Source: Prochlorococcus sp. AG-355-O17 (GTDB lineage Bacteria; Cyanobacteriota; Cyanobacteriia; PCC-6307; Cyanobiaceae). Taken from it: a stretch of 64,000 bases of DNA. Where the stretch lies: assembly GCA_003280655.1 (NCBI GenBank), contig QCEK01000002.1, positions 1 through 64,000 of the forward strand, given 5' to 3'. The position numbers and the translations under genes were made by a program. Below, piece after piece: positions 9,495 through 19,173 of the stretch (the first letter of the stretch is position 1; the number at the start of each line of letters is the position of its first letter). The notes below the pieces were generated by a model. That model had not been told where the DNA came from. It was given only the letters and a program-made list of their open reading frames with translations, and ran no database searches.

Positions 9495-9780
9495 TTCCTT
9501 TAAAAATTATTATTGCAGCTAAGGCTAATGTAGAATTTCCTATAAATGTAAATATTCCTTGAAGTGATACTAGACCGTAAAGATTTTCTTGGTTGTCATA
9601 GATATGCCATGTGATCGCACACATAGCACCTATTAAGTTTGGGACCATAGCGAGGCTTAACCAAAAAAATAAATTATATTTTTTATATGTAGAAATTTTG
9701 TTTATGACTAATATGGCAAAAATCCATTCTATTACTGATGAGATATGTATTATCCAAGTTACAAGTGATAATTCGTGCAA
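9478..9780 (-). CDS. DUF2499 (Ycf49-like) membrane protein
   Basis: A 100-residue protein with three predicted membrane helices. LSLVTWIIHISSVIEWI at the N-terminus, followed by MVPNLIGAMCAITWHIYDN and GIFTFIGNSTL, is the DUF2499/Ycf49-like signature found in cyanobacteria and algal plastids. Function unknown. It overlaps the downstream DUF3593 gene, and its start lies only 4 bp from the stop of the exported peroxiredoxin gene, so the three probably form one transcript. Confidence 0.75.
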   Translation of the reverse strand: MHELSLVTWIIHISSVIEWIFAILVINKISTYKKYNLFFWLSLAMVPNLIGAMCAITWHIYDNQENLYGLVSLQGIFTFIGNSTLALAAIIIFKGNETYE

Positions 9781-9784
9781 AATT

Positions 9785-10321
9785 TTATATTTTTTTCTTT
9801 AAAACGTCGAGAACTTCTTTAGCATGATTTATAGGTAAAACACTTATCCATCTATAAGAAATTTTCCCATCTGGAGAAATCAAAAAAGTATTTCTATCTG
9901 AGAATGGAGGAATCCAAGAACCATATTTATCACTAATAATTCCGTCAGGATCAGATAATAAAGTGTAATTTATGGATTTCTCGCTGCAGAAACTTTCATG
10001 AGAATCTTGATTATCAGCGCTAATGCCAATAATTTCGGCATTATATTTTGAAAAATCTTTTTTTAATTTCGAAAAACCTTTAGCTTCAAGAGTGCAACCT
10101 GCTGTAAAGTCTTTTGGATAAAAATACATAACTAGCCACTGACCTTCAAAATCACTTAATTCCCATGTTTTTTTTGCTTTTATGTTTTTATTAAAACCTT
10201 CTAATTGAAAGTTAGGAGCATAATCACCAACTTCAGGAGCAAAATCAAAAGATAAGGCAGAATTACAATTAAATAAAAGAATAAATGGTATTAATATACT
10301 TACAACTAAATTTCTCATCAA
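9785..10321 (-). CDS. bcp: Exported peroxiredoxin of the PrxQ/BCP family
   Basis: Thiol peroxidase reducing hydrogen peroxide and organic peroxides. The first roughly 24 residues form a signal peptide (charged start, hydrophobic core, then SALS before the mature part), so it should work in the periplasm or thylakoid lumen. The peroxidatic cysteine is C76 in KDFTAGCTLEA, preceded by VMYFYPKDF; a second cysteine at C112 (SFCSEKSI) is the probable resolving one, though it is further away than in the CX4C forms of PrxQ. Lies 2 bp downstream of rpmB on the same strand. Confidence 0.88.
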   Translation of the reverse strand: MMRNLVVSILIPFILLFNCNSALSFDFAPEVGDYAPNFQLEGFNKNIKAKKTWELSDFEGQWLVMYFYPKDFTAGCTLEAKGFSKLKKDFSKYNAEIIGISADNQDSHESFCSEKSINYTLLSDPDGIISDKYGSWIPPFSDRNTFLISPDGKISYRWISVLPINHAKEVLDVLKKKI

Positions 10322-10323
10322 AT

Positions 10324-10560
10324 TTAGAATTTTTTTAAGTCAACTCCATTTGATTTAGCAAATTTATCTAAACCTACTTTTTGTATAGACTTTAGGGCTT
10401 TAGTACTTATTTTAATATTTACCCATTTTTTGCCCTCTTCCCACCATAGTCTCCTTTTTTGGAGATTAACTTGTTGCAATTTTTTTGTACGAATATGTGA
10501 GTGACTCACTGCCATCCCGTTATTAGCTTTTGCACCGGTCAGTTCGCAAACTCTTGACAT
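10324..10560 (-). CDS. rpmB: Ribosomal protein bL28
   Basis: A 78-residue basic protein of the large ribosomal subunit. The N-terminus [21 protein letters not shown] and the motif [16 protein letters not shown] are diagnostic of L28. Length is normal for the family. It lies between htpG (39 bp upstream) and the peroxiredoxin gene on the same strand. Confidence 0.96.
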   Translation of the reverse strand: MSRVCELTGAKANNGMAVSHSHIRTKKLQQVNLQKRRLWWEEGKKWVNIKISTKALKSIQKVGLDKFAKSNGVDLKKF

Positions 10561-10599
10561 ATCTATTAAATTATATCTTTAAAAATTCTAACACATGAC

Positions 10600-12504
10600 T
10601 CATTTTGTTGAATTAAGTAATTCTGAAATTAATTCGGCATTATTATTTTGCAAATTAATTATCTGTTCTTGATCTAATCCACCAACGGAAAGCTTAGCCA
10701 TATCGTAAACATGATTTGCAATTTTTGTCGCCAATGGATTCTCAACAGGATCTTTTTGATCAATAATTATTTTGCTGCTTGTAATTTTATTAAGACCAAC
10801 AATAAGTGGATGTCCTTTGTTAATTAAGAGCACATGATATTCAGGTAAGCCAGGCATCTTTTGTTCCATATAAGCTCCCATATCATTAATTCTTCTCATT
10901 TGTTCTGGAAGCAAGATCATCGCTGGTGGAGCATCTTTACTTGAAAGTGACTGCACTTTAACTGTTACTTTCTCATTGTTAAGGGCCTTAACTATCGTAT
11001 CTCTAAGATTATCTGTATTTGATTTGCCATCCTTATCTACAATTTCTTTTGATTCTTTATCTTCTAATTCATTTATTTCTGAGTCTACTCTTTGGAATTG
11101 ATAATCTTGATTTTTACTTTCCAACCATGGAAGAAATTGTGCGTCAATTAAGGGATCTGATTTAATAACTTCTTTATTATCAGATAAACAGATATTTAAT
11201 GCACTAGATTGCGCAATCAAATCTGAACAGTAAATTATTTTTTTAGAATCAGTTAATTTATTTCGCTCTTTATAATTTGCGAGAGTTGTGAAATATTTTT
11301 CATTGGACTTGATGAGGGATTTATTTTCAATATCTTTAGTTACGTCTTTCTCTGTATTTATAATTGTTTCGAAAATTATACTGTTATTGACTAATTCAGC
11401 AAATTTTTCATCTTCTATAGCACCAATTTTAATAAAAGCAGAGATCGAATCCCAAATTTCTGCATAAAATTCTGGAGAGTTTTTTATCAAATCCTTCAAT
11501 TTATTGGCGATTTTTTTTGAGATAAATGATGATATAGACCTTACTTTTCTATCTGTTTGTAATGCACTTCTACTAACATTTAGTGGTATATCTGTAGAGT
11601 CAATAACTCCCCTTAGAGGTAAAAGGTATTTTGGTACTATCTCTTTAATTGAATCGCTTACAAATACTTGATTGCAAAATAGTTTTATTTCTCCCTTTTC
11701 CCAATCAGCTCTACCTGACAACTTAGGAAAATACAATATCCCTTGTATGTCATATGGATAATCTGTATTTAGATGAATCCATAACAGTGGATCTCCCTGG
11801 AAAGGATAAAGGTATTTATATAACTCAATATAATCTTCATCTTTTAATTCACTAGTTTGTTTTCTCCAAGGAGGATTTTTCTTATTAATTGTCTCTCCTT
11901 CTAATAAGACATCTATTGGCATAAAATCACAATATTTTTTTATTAGTGATTTAATCCTTTCAGGCTCAATAAACTCTTTTTCTTCTTCAAGTAGATGAAG
12001 AATAACATCTGTACCAATTGTCTCTCTTTCTGATTCCTCTAACGTGAAATTTGGCGATCCATCACAAGACCATTTGAAGGCATTTGATTCCCCAATTGCC
12101 GACTTAGTTAATATATCAACTCTATCTGCCACCATGAAACTTGAATAAAAACCTAGTCCAAAATGACCTATGAATTCATCATTATCTTTTTTGTATTTTG
12201 TTATGAATTCTTCAGCACTAGAAAATGCAACTTGATTTATGTACTTCTTAATTTCTTCATCATTCATTCCAATTCCATTATCGGAAATTGTTAAAGTATT
12301 TTTTTCACGGTTAATTGTTATTTTTACTTGAGCCTCCTCAGTATTCTCGCAATCACCTGCCATTGAGGCCATTCTTCTTTTACTAATTGCGTCAACACCA
12401 TTACTAACAAGTTCTCTTAAAAAGATTTCGTGGTCAGAATATACTGCCTTCTTGATAATTGGGAAAATATTTTCGGTATTAATACGAATTTCGCCTTTTT
12501 CCAT
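10600..12504 (-). CDS. htpG: HSP90-family molecular chaperone HtpG
   Basis: ATP-dependent dimeric chaperone of the cytoplasm, important in cyanobacteria under heat and light stress. The GHKL ATP-binding elements are visible: FLRELVSNGVDAISK near residue 30 (the usual NASDA reads NGVDA), DNGIGM near 80, and GHFGLGFYSSFMVAD near 115. Total length, 634 residues, is normal. A charged patch (ELEDKESKEIVDKDGKS) lies between the middle and C-terminal dimerisation domains. Upstream of rpmB on the same strand. Confidence 0.96.
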   Translation of the reverse strand: MEKGEIRINTENIFPIIKKAVYSDHEIFLRELVSNGVDAISKRRMASMAGDCENTEEAQVKITINREKNTLTISDNGIGMNDEEIKKYINQVAFSSAEEFITKYKKDNDEFIGHFGLGFYSSFMVADRVDILTKSAIGESNAFKWSCDGSPNFTLEESERETIGTDVILHLLEEEKEFIEPERIKSLIKKYCDFMPIDVLLEGETINKKNPPWRKQTSELKDEDYIELYKYLYPFQGDPLLWIHLNTDYPYDIQGILYFPKLSGRADWEKGEIKLFCNQVFVSDSIKEIVPKYLLPLRGVIDSTDIPLNVSRSALQTDRKVRSISSFISKKIANKLKDLIKNSPEFYAEIWDSISAFIKIGAIEDEKFAELVNNSIIFETIINTEKDVTKDIENKSLIKSNEKYFTTLANYKERNKLTDSKKIIYCSDLIAQSSALNICLSDNKEVIKSDPLIDAQFLPWLESKNQDYQFQRVDSEINELEDKESKEIVDKDGKSNTDNLRDTIVKALNNEKVTVKVQSLSSKDAPPAMILLPEQMRRINDMGAYMEQKMPGLPEYHVLLINKGHPLIVGLNKITSSKIIIDQKDPVENPLATKIANHVYDMAKLSVGGLDQEQIINLQNNNAELISELLNSTK

Positions 12505-12621
12505 TTAAAAAAAATCAAACATTTTAAAATCTTATTTCGTAAAAACTAGTTAATCAAGTTTAATTAGGAGTATTGTCCGAACAATATATGAAATTAAAAG
12601 TTAAATAAATTTTAAAAGGTT

Positions 12622-13773
12622 TTATTTAACCCACAAAATCTCACTACAATTATTTTCTTTCATAATTTGATTGGCTTTAGCCAAGTCATCACATGGATTT
12701 AAATATAAGACAGCAATATTTCCTTTTTTTTGTTGTACTTTTTGTTCATTCATACCTTTTTCTAACAAATAAGAATCTTTAAACATCAATAAAATCTTTT
12801 TTTTATCTGTCTTTTCTTCCTTAATTAAATTTCTTAAAATGTCTACTGAAATTGTAAATCCAATCCCATTAAATATTTTCTCATTGGGACTAAATGATCT
12901 TACTAACTCATCATATCTTCCTCCTTTTGCGATGACGCTTTTATTTTTACCATTATCCCCTATTAGTTGAAAAACTATTCCTTCATATAAATTCAAGTGA
13001 GGTTGAAAAGTGGGATCAAGTTGTAATTTAACACCATATTTATTTGATATTTTTGATAATGTTTCAAATAAAAAATTTAAGTCATCTAATGTTTTACTAG
13101 CACCATATATTGTTTTTAATTTTTTTAATATTGCAATTGGCTCTCCTCGTGTAAATAAAAGATCTTTAAGAATATATTTATCATCTTCATCTATTCCTAA
13201 TTTAGATAAATTATCTTGATCAAAATTAACCAGACTTTTTTTAATTTCTTCAAATTTATTATTCTTATATTTGTTCAGTATCAAGTCCATTATTTTTGTG
13301 GTGCTTACTAGTAGAAATAAATTACAACCATCCTTCAAATTAATATTATCGATTGAATCAAACAAAATATTAATAACTTCAATTTCTGGGTATTTTGTAT
13401 CATATCCAATTAATTCAATTCCACTCTGCAATTTTTCTTGTAACTTAAATGAATTTTTATTATTTTGTTTTTTATCAAAAACCATTCCATTCGTGAATAA
13501 TCTTATTGGTCTTTTCTTATTTATTAATCTAGTAGATGACAATTTAACTATTGATGTTGTCATTTCTGGCCTAAGACATAATGAATTATTACTTACTATT
13601 CCTACAACCTGTTTTTCGTCAATAACGGCACGGCCTTTTATGGTCTCTAAAGTATTTATAAATGAAGGTGAAACCTCTTCATATCCCCATAGTTTATAAA
13701 TACTATTTAAATTATTTATAATATTTGAGTTATTTTTTACATCGACTAATTTAATTTCCTTTATATCGCTCAT
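12622..13773 (-). CDS. hisZ: ATP phosphoribosyltransferase regulatory subunit HisZ
   Basis: A class II aminoacyl-tRNA synthetase-like protein without tRNA ligase function that pairs with short-form HisG for the first step of histidine synthesis. LYKLWGYEEVSPSFI-like N-terminus (about 25-40), SLCLRPEMTTSIVKL (about 64-80) and VIAKGGRYDELV (about 280) are HisZ/HisS-like motifs; the 383-residue length fits HisZ and is too short for a histidyl-tRNA synthetase with an anticodon domain. Follows suhB by 18 bp on the same strand. Confidence 0.9.
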   Translation of the reverse strand: MSDIKEIKLVDVKNNSNIINNLNSIYKLWGYEEVSPSFINTLETIKGRAVIDEKQVVGIVSNNSLCLRPEMTTSIVKLSSTRLINKKRPIRLFTNGMVFDKKQNNKNSFKLQEKLQSGIELIGYDTKYPEIEVINILFDSIDNINLKDGCNLFLLVSTTKIMDLILNKYKNNKFEEIKKSLVNFDQDNLSKLGIDEDDKYILKDLLFTRGEPIAILKKLKTIYGASKTLDDLNFLFETLSKISNKYGVKLQLDPTFQPHLNLYEGIVFQLIGDNGKNKSVIAKGGRYDELVRSFSPNEKIFNGIGFTISVDILRNLIKEEKTDKKKILLMFKDSYLLEKGMNEQKVQQKKGNIAVLYLNPCDDLAKANQIMKENNCSEILWVK

Positions 13774-13791
13774 TTTAGTATTTAACTAATT

Positions 13792-14640
13792 TTAGGTATA
13801 GAGATTTTTTTTAAATGGATAGACTTTATCTAGTTCATTTTTTAATTCATTCTCAAGGGTGGGAGAACAAGCTAAAATTCTTCCTGAACTTAAATTAAAT
13901 TCGCCTGATGGATAATCAGAAATGATACCACCAGCCTCTTTAACAATAATAGCACCGGCCGCCATGTCCCAAACTTCCAATCCTCTCTCCCAATATCCAT
14001 CTACCTTACCTGCCGCAACAAATGCTAGATCAACTGCTGCTGCACCTCCTCTTCTAACACCTCTAGTTTTATGTGTTAAATAACAAAATTCAGCATAATT
14101 ATTATCCTCTGTCTCAAATCTGTCATAAGAGAAACCAGTTACAAGTAGACTATTAGTGAGATTAGAGGGATTCGAGACTTTAAGTTCACTATCATTGCAG
14201 AATGAGCCTATACCTATACAGGCTGAATAAAGTTCATTTAAATAAGGTACTGATATAGCGCCTATTATTGGCTTATTTTTATATAAGAGACCAATAGAAG
14301 TCCCAAAAAAAGGATATCCATGGGAATAATTTGTTGTACCGTCTAATGGGTCTATACACCAAGTTAAATCAGAAGATTTGGTTAATTTACCCGATTCTTC
14401 TGCATTTATAGATATGTTTGGTGTCTCTTCTAATAAATATTCTTTTATTTTATTTTCAACTTCCAAATCTACATTGGTAACTAGATCACCCTTCCTACCC
14501 TTTGATGATATTTTCTGAATTTTATTGTAATTAATTTTTAAAATTTCATTACCAATTTGAGCAGATTTCTTAGCTATTTCATACAAAATGGATAAGTTTA
14601 CTTGATTTGCAAGTTCCTCTATTTCATTTAATTCAAACAT
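13792..14640 (-). CDS. suhB: Inositol monophosphatase family protein
   Basis: Magnesium-dependent phosphatase fold. Metal ligands are seen in AEESGK (E81/E82), IDPLDGTTNYSHGYPF (D97, D100) and WDMAAGAIIVKEAGG (about residue 224), the three signature blocks of the IMPase family. Substrates in cyanobacteria include inositol phosphate and, for some members, histidinol phosphate; because it lies between hisZ and a ferredoxin gene a role in histidine synthesis is conceivable but unproven. 282 residues; 5 bp downstream of the ferredoxin gene. Confidence 0.9.
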   Translation of the reverse strand: MFELNEIEELANQVNLSILYEIAKKSAQIGNEILKINYNKIQKISSKGRKGDLVTNVDLEVENKIKEYLLEETPNISINAEESGKLTKSSDLTWCIDPLDGTTNYSHGYPFFGTSIGLLYKNKPIIGAISVPYLNELYSACIGIGSFCNDSELKVSNPSNLTNSLLVTGFSYDRFETEDNNYAEFCYLTHKTRGVRRGGAAAVDLAFVAAGKVDGYWERGLEVWDMAAGAIIVKEAGGIISDYPSGEFNLSSGRILACSPTLENELKNELDKVYPFKKNLYT

Positions 14641-14645
14641 AATAG

Positions 14646-15020
14646 TTAATCTTCCTCAAATTCCCAAGGTGGCGCAACTCTAGTATTACCCCTCCCAAAA
14701 TATTGTCCAAATTGTAAATCGTAAACTTCATCTTCATATGTAGTTTCTACCTCAAGATCTGAAGTTGCTTTAGCGACACAAAGAAGTGCATAACCTTTGT
14801 CTTTTAAAGCCTGTGATACACCCATGGCTTCAGGTTGTTCTAAGGTACCAGATTTAATTTTAACTGCACAACTTGTGCAGCAACCATTTCTACATGAAAA
14901 TGCAAGTTTGAAACCTTTTTTTTCAAATTCCTTAAGTATGTAATCATCACTATTAACCTGCTCTTGGTATACCTTTCCGGTTTCCTTATTTTTAATCGTG
15001 ACTGTGAAAGTCTTTTTCAA
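14646..15020 (-). CDS. 2Fe-2S plant-type ferredoxin with C-terminal extension
   Basis: Electron carrier. Cluster ligands are C43, C48, C51 (FSCRNGCCTSCAVK) and C81 (LLCVAKA), the CX4CX2C-C pattern of plant-type ferredoxins. Compared with the roughly 97-residue photosynthetic ferredoxin it has an acidic/aromatic C-terminal tail of about 28 residues (DLQFGQYFGRGNTRVAPPWE). This divergent type is conserved in picocyanobacteria; the partner is unknown. It is divergent from tRNA-Ser (49 bp) and heads a run with suhB and hisZ. Confidence 0.88.
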   Translation of the reverse strand: MKKTFTVTIKNKETGKVYQEQVNSDDYILKEFEKKGFKLAFSCRNGCCTSCAVKIKSGTLEQPEAMGVSQALKDKGYALLCVAKATSDLEVETTYEDEVYDLQFGQYFGRGNTRVAPPWEFEED

Positions 15021-15069
15021 ATAACTTTCCTCTAAAATGGGATGATCAAGGGTTAAAATGGTTTTCTTG

Positions 15070-15156
15070 GGAGAGGTGGCCGAGTGGTTGAAGGCGCAGC
15101 ACTGGAAATGCTGTATAGAGGCAACTTTATCGAGGGTTCGAATCCCTCTCTCTCCG
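15070..15156 (+). tRNA. tRNA-Ser(GGA)
   Basis: An 87-base cloverleaf with acceptor stem GGAGAGG/TCTCTCC, discriminator G at 15156, T arm GAGGG-TTCGAAT-CCCTC, anticodon arm CAGCA-CTGGAAA-TGCTG and a long variable arm typical of serine tRNAs. The anticodon is GGA, reading UCC/UCU. No CCA is encoded. No tRNA-specific anomaly. Confidence 0.97.
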
Positions 15157-15369
15157 CTTAATATTAGTTTATTTTGGTTAACTACATCAATACTTTTTTA
15201 TGTAAATAATGTTTTAAAGTAAATAGTATTCTTTTTGATAAGTTATAAATAATCTTATTTATTTAAATTAAGTTGAAAATATTTGTTTTTTACTATTATA
15301 TGTAAATATCTAAGATAAAAATTATTTAAATTAATAGTAAATTTTGCTTTAATTTAGCGATCTAAAATC

Positions 15370-17367
15370 ATGGGGCAAATAGTTGGAATTGATTTAGGTA
15401 CTACTAACTCTGTTGTCGGAGTTATAGAAGCTGGTCGTCCAATTGTTATTGCAAATTCTGAGGGTTCTAGAACTACACCTTCAATAGTTGGGTTTACAAA
15501 AGACAAGGAAATAGTGATTGGAGACCAAGCGAGAAGACAACTTGTTTTAAATCCTAAGAATACCTTTTATAACCTAAAAAGATTTATTGGTAGTGACTGG
15601 GATGAATTAGATGAGAATAGTATCTCTGTTCCTTATAACGTAAAGGCTAATACCAATGGAAGTGTTAGGGTTCTTAGTCCAAATACAGAAAGAGAGTATG
15701 CACCAGAAGAATTAGTGAGCTCATTGATTAGAAAATTAATTAATGATGCTGAAACATATCTTGGAGATACTGTTGATTCTGCAGTTATTACTGTCCCTGC
15801 TTACTTTAATGAATCTCAAAGGCAAGCTACAAAGGATTCTGCAATATTAGCTGGTATTAAAGTAGATAGAATTCTAAATGAACCTACAGCTGCTGCTCTA
15901 GCTTATGGTTTTGAAAAAAGTTCTTCTAATAATGTTTTAGTTTTTGATTTAGGAGGTGGAACATTTGATGTTTCATTATTGAAAATTTCTAATGGTGTAT
16001 TTGATGTTAAAGCCACTTGTGGTGATACACAATTAGGAGGAAACAATTTTGATTCAAAAATAGTTGATTGGCTTGCAGAAAAATTTCTTGCTAAACATGA
16101 TATTGATTTAAGAAGGGATAGACAAGCTTTACAGAGATTAACTGAGGCTGCTGAAAAAGCTAAATGTGAATTGTCAGGATTACAAAAAACAAAAATATCC
16201 TTACCATTTATCACAACAAGTAAAGAGGGGCCGTTACATATTGAAGAAACCTTAGATAGAAAAATATTTGAATCATTATCACAAGATTTACTAGATAGAT
16301 TATTAGAGCCTGTTCAAATAGCTTTAGATGACTCTGGATGGAACTCAGAAGATATTGATGAGGTAGTTCTTGTAGGTGGCAGTACAAGAATCCCAATGGT
16401 TCAACAATTAGTAAAGACTTTAGTTCCAAATGATCCTTGTCAGTCTGTTAATCCAGATGAAGTAGTAGCAGTTGGAGCTGCAATACAATCTGGAATTATT
16501 AGTGGTGATTTACAAGATTTACTCCTAAATGACGTTACTCCCTTATCTTTAGGCTTAGAAACTATTGGTGGTCTTATGAAAGTTCTCATTCCTCGTAATA
16601 CGCCAATACCAGTCAGACAATCTGATGTTTTTAGTACGTCTGAAGCTAATCAATCATCAGTTGTTGTTCAAGTACGGCAGGGAGAAAGGCCATTAGCGTC
16701 TGAAAATAAATCACTAGGAAAATTTAGACTATCAGGAATACCTCCAGCTCCTAGAGGAATACCTCAAGTCCAAGTAGCGTTTGATATTGATGCCAATGGT
16801 CTTCTTGAAGTAAGTGCAACTGATAGAACAACTGGAAGAAAGCAAACAGTTACAATTTCTGGAGGTTCTAATTTAAATGAACAAGAAATAAATTCGATAA
16901 TTGAAGAAGCTAAATCAAAAGCTAATGAAGATAGGAAGAGAAGATCTGTAATTGATAGAAAAAATAGTGCTTTAACTCTTATTGCGCAAGCTGAGAGAAG
17001 GCTTAGGGATGCTTCATTAGAATTTGGCCCTTATGGGGCCGAAAGGCAACAACGAGCTGTTGAATTAGCCATTCAAGATGTTGAAGAGTATATAAATGAC
17101 GATGATCCTCAAGAATTAGAAATTTCAGTAAGTTCACTACAAGAAGCATTATTCGGCTTAAATAGAAAATTTGCTGCAGAGAAGAAAACTGATAATAATC
17201 CCTTACAGGGCATTAAAAATACATTTGGATCATTAAAGGACGAACTCTTTTCAGATGATTATTGGGATGATGATCCTTGGGATAACCAAATGAATAGAAA
17301 TTATAGAAATTCGAGGTATGGTAATTCTAGGGACAATGATCCATGGGACAATGACTACTTCCTCTAA
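15370..17367 (+). CDS. dnaK: Hsp70 chaperone DnaK (cyanobacterial multi-copy type)
   Basis: ATP-dependent chaperone. The nucleotide-binding domain shows GIDLGTTNS (5-13), [11 protein letters not shown] and [14 protein letters not shown] (about 165-202); the substrate-binding domain follows ([20 protein letters not shown]). At 665 residues it is longer than the standard DnaK because of a C-terminal tail rich in D, W, N and Y with two DPWDN units, in place of the usual acidic EEVD-like end. Cyanobacteria carry several DnaK paralogues; tail and linkage to dnaJ suggest a specialised copy (DnaK1/DnaK3 type), but which one I cannot say. Its end overlaps dnaJ by 17 bases. Confidence 0.95.
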   Translation: MGQIVGIDLGTTNSVVGVIEAGRPIVIANSEGSRTTPSIVGFTKDKEIVIGDQARRQLVLNPKNTFYNLKRFIGSDWDELDENSISVPYNVKANTNGSVRVLSPNTEREYAPEELVSSLIRKLINDAETYLGDTVDSAVITVPAYFNESQRQATKDSAILAGIKVDRILNEPTAAALAYGFEKSSSNNVLVFDLGGGTFDVSLLKISNGVFDVKATCGDTQLGGNNFDSKIVDWLAEKFLAKHDIDLRRDRQALQRLTEAAEKAKCELSGLQKTKISLPFITTSKEGPLHIEETLDRKIFESLSQDLLDRLLEPVQIALDDSGWNSEDIDEVVLVGGSTRIPMVQQLVKTLVPNDPCQSVNPDEVVAVGAAIQSGIISGDLQDLLLNDVTPLSLGLETIGGLMKVLIPRNTPIPVRQSDVFSTSEANQSSVVVQVRQGERPLASENKSLGKFRLSGIPPAPRGIPQVQVAFDIDANGLLEVSATDRTTGRKQTVTISGGSNLNEQEINSIIEEAKSKANEDRKRRSVIDRKNSALTLIAQAERRLRDASLEFGPYGAERQQRAVELAIQDVEEYINDDDPQELEISVSSLQEALFGLNRKFAAEKKTDNNPLQGIKNTFGSLKDELFSDDYWDDDPWDNQMNRNYRNSRYGNSRDNDPWDNDYFL

Positions 17368-18277
17368 AAAAGACTATTTGTCGATTTTGGGTTTATCCCA
17401 TAATTTCGATGATAAAGAACTTAAAAAGGCCTTTCGAAGAGAAGCAAGAAAATGGCATCCAGATTTAAATAAAAATGATCTTAATGCAGAAGAAAGATTT
17501 AAATTAATTAACGAAGCATACGAATATCTACGTGATCCTAATGTAAGGAAAAATAGTTCAGATGGTAATATTCAAGATAATTATGAAAATAATAATTTCA
17601 AGACAGGTTTTCCTGATTTTCAAGATTATCTTGATTCATTATTTGGATATGAATACTCACCAAATAATTACGAGGAATCTGATAACGAACCATTAGAGGA
17701 TGAATCAATAAATACAAACAATGATGAATTTAATAATTATGAATACCCTACAACCTCTCCAGAAGAGCCGCCCCCAGTTAAACTCCACCAAGATATTGAA
17801 ACAGTTATTGAGTTAACCCCTGATGAGGCCTTGAATGGAGCTGCAATTTTAATAGAGCTTGAAGATGAAACTTTAGTAGAAGTTGATACACCTCCCTTCG
17901 CTGGAGATGGATGGCGATTAAGACTGGAAAATATTGCAAGAGGAGGTAAAGATCATTATCTACAGTTAAAGGTTCAAACTGAAAGTGGGCTAAGAATTGA
18001 TGGTTTAAGAGTACTTTATAAGTTAGAATTATTTCCTCATGACGCTCTTCTTGGTTGTGCAGTTGAAGTTCCCACCCTTGAGGGGAATGTCACACTTCAA
18101 GTGCCACCAAAATCATCTACAGGGAGAATGTTACGTTTGAAAGGTAGGGGTTTAACTTTCGAAGAGAATGTAGGTGATCAATATGTTGAAATATTGGTAG
18201 TGATACCTGCTGATATTAATGATGAAGAAATTGCTTTATATACAAGATTACAAGAATTATCACTTTCTGATTCTTAA
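17351..18277 (+). CDS. dnaJ: DnaJ/CbpA-type co-chaperone without zinc finger
   Basis: Hsp40 partner of the preceding DnaK. The N-terminal J domain contains KKAFRREARKWHPDLNK with the HPD triplet that stimulates Hsp70 ATPase. An acidic, asparagine-rich linker (about residues 75-145) leads to the C-terminal substrate-binding beta-domains (LTPDEALNGAAILIE; VPPKSSTGRMLRLKGRGL). No CXXCXGXG repeats are present, so it is class II. I choose the ATG at 17351 ([15 protein letters not shown]), giving 308 residues; an earlier ATG at 17318 only adds residues out of phase with dnaK. The 17-base overlap with dnaK implies translational coupling. Confidence 0.9.
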   Translation: MTTSSKKDYLSILGLSHNFDDKELKKAFRREARKWHPDLNKNDLNAEERFKLINEAYEYLRDPNVRKNSSDGNIQDNYENNNFKTGFPDFQDYLDSLFGYEYSPNNYEESDNEPLEDESINTNNDEFNNYEYPTTSPEEPPPVKLHQDIETVIELTPDEALNGAAILIELEDETLVEVDTPPFAGDGWRLRLENIARGGKDHYLQLKVQTESGLRIDGLRVLYKLELFPHDALLGCAVEVPTLEGNVTLQVPPKSSTGRMLRLKGRGLTFEENVGDQYVEILVVIPADINDEEIALYTRLQELSLSDS

Positions 18278-18310
18278 TCAAATATTATATATAAAGAAAA
18301 ATCGATAATT

Positions 18311-18694
18311 ATGAACATATTTGTTCTTTTATATAATTCAGGAACAGATAAGGAAGGAATTCATTCAATCGAACTTAAAGGAAGGACTATTGTTCTTATG
18401 TTTGAAGATAAGGATGACGCAACAAGATATTGTGGTCTGTTAGAAGCGCAAGATTTTCCTTTGCCAACAGTCGAGATGATAAATATAGAGGAAATCAAGG
18501 ATTTCTGTATTAAATTAGATTATGAATGCAAATTAGTAGAAAAAAATTTTGTACCTAAAACCGCAGAAGATAGGTTATTAATTTCACCACCCCAGAAAAA
18601 TCTTGAAGTTGAAAATTGGGAGGAAGACAAAAATAGTAATAAAGATAGTATTGATATAAACACTATTAAGGAAAACCTTGAAAAGTTGCTTTAG
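18311..18694 (+). CDS. DUF3110 domain protein
   Basis: A 127-residue soluble protein. The N-terminal half, with MNIFVLLYNSGTDKEGIHSI and DDATRYCGLLEAQDFPLPTVE, is the DUF3110 domain restricted to cyanobacteria and plants. The C-terminal third is charged and low in complexity. Function is unknown. It follows dnaJ by 33 bp and precedes the cyclophilin, so a protein-folding context is suggested only by position. Confidence 0.8.
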   Translation: MNIFVLLYNSGTDKEGIHSIELKGRTIVLMFEDKDDATRYCGLLEAQDFPLPTVEMINIEEIKDFCIKLDYECKLVEKNFVPKTAEDRLLISPPQKNLEVENWEEDKNSNKDSIDINTIKENLEKLL

Positions 18695-18731
18695 CTACTA
18701 AAATATTTATTAATTACTAAACAAATAAAAC

Positions 18732-19169
18732 ATGACAACTGCATTATTTGAAACAGAAGTTGGGAAGATTAATATTGAATTTTTTTCTGACGACGCACCA
18801 AATACAGTTAAAAACTTCACGAGCCTAATTAGTGATGGATTTTATGATGGCCTAGCATTTCACAGAGTTATTCCTGGATTTATGGCGCAGGGTGGATGTC
18901 CAAATACTCGTGATGGAGCATCTGGTATGCCTGGAACTGGAGGCCCTGGATATAATATTAAATGTGAAATCAATTCTAATAAACATCTAAAAGGTTCACT
19001 TTCTATGGCTCATGCAGGAAAGGATACGGGCGGTAGTCAGTTTTTTATAGTTTATGAACCACAGCCTCATCTTGATGGTGTTCATACTGTTTTTGGTAAG
19101 ACAGACGATATGGATGTAGTACTAAGGCTTACTAATGGTTCAAAAATTCTAAAAGCAACTTTAAAGTAG
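18732..19169 (+). CDS. Cyclophilin-type peptidyl-prolyl cis-trans isomerase
   Basis: A 145-residue single-domain cyclophilin catalysing proline isomerisation. Signature elements [21 protein letters not shown] (about 37-57, truncated here in meaning only by family naming) and [18 protein letters not shown] (about 98-115) contain the catalytic arginine in FHRV and the QFFI core. No signal peptide, so cytoplasmic. Last gene of the dnaK-dnaJ-DUF3110 run; converges with ribBA 4 bp away. Confidence 0.93.
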   Translation: MTTALFETEVGKINIEFFSDDAPNTVKNFTSLISDGFYDGLAFHRVIPGFMAQGGCPNTRDGASGMPGTGGPGYNIKCEINSNKHLKGSLSMAHAGKDTGGSQFFIVYEPQPHLDGVHTVFGKTDDMDVVLRLTNGSKILKATLK

Positions 19170-19173
19170 TAAT

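Noticed and set aside
17318-17350. Earlier ATG for dnaJ adding 11 residues
   Set aside because: The added residues come from the out-of-phase dnaK tail; the J domain begins right after the ATG at 17351.
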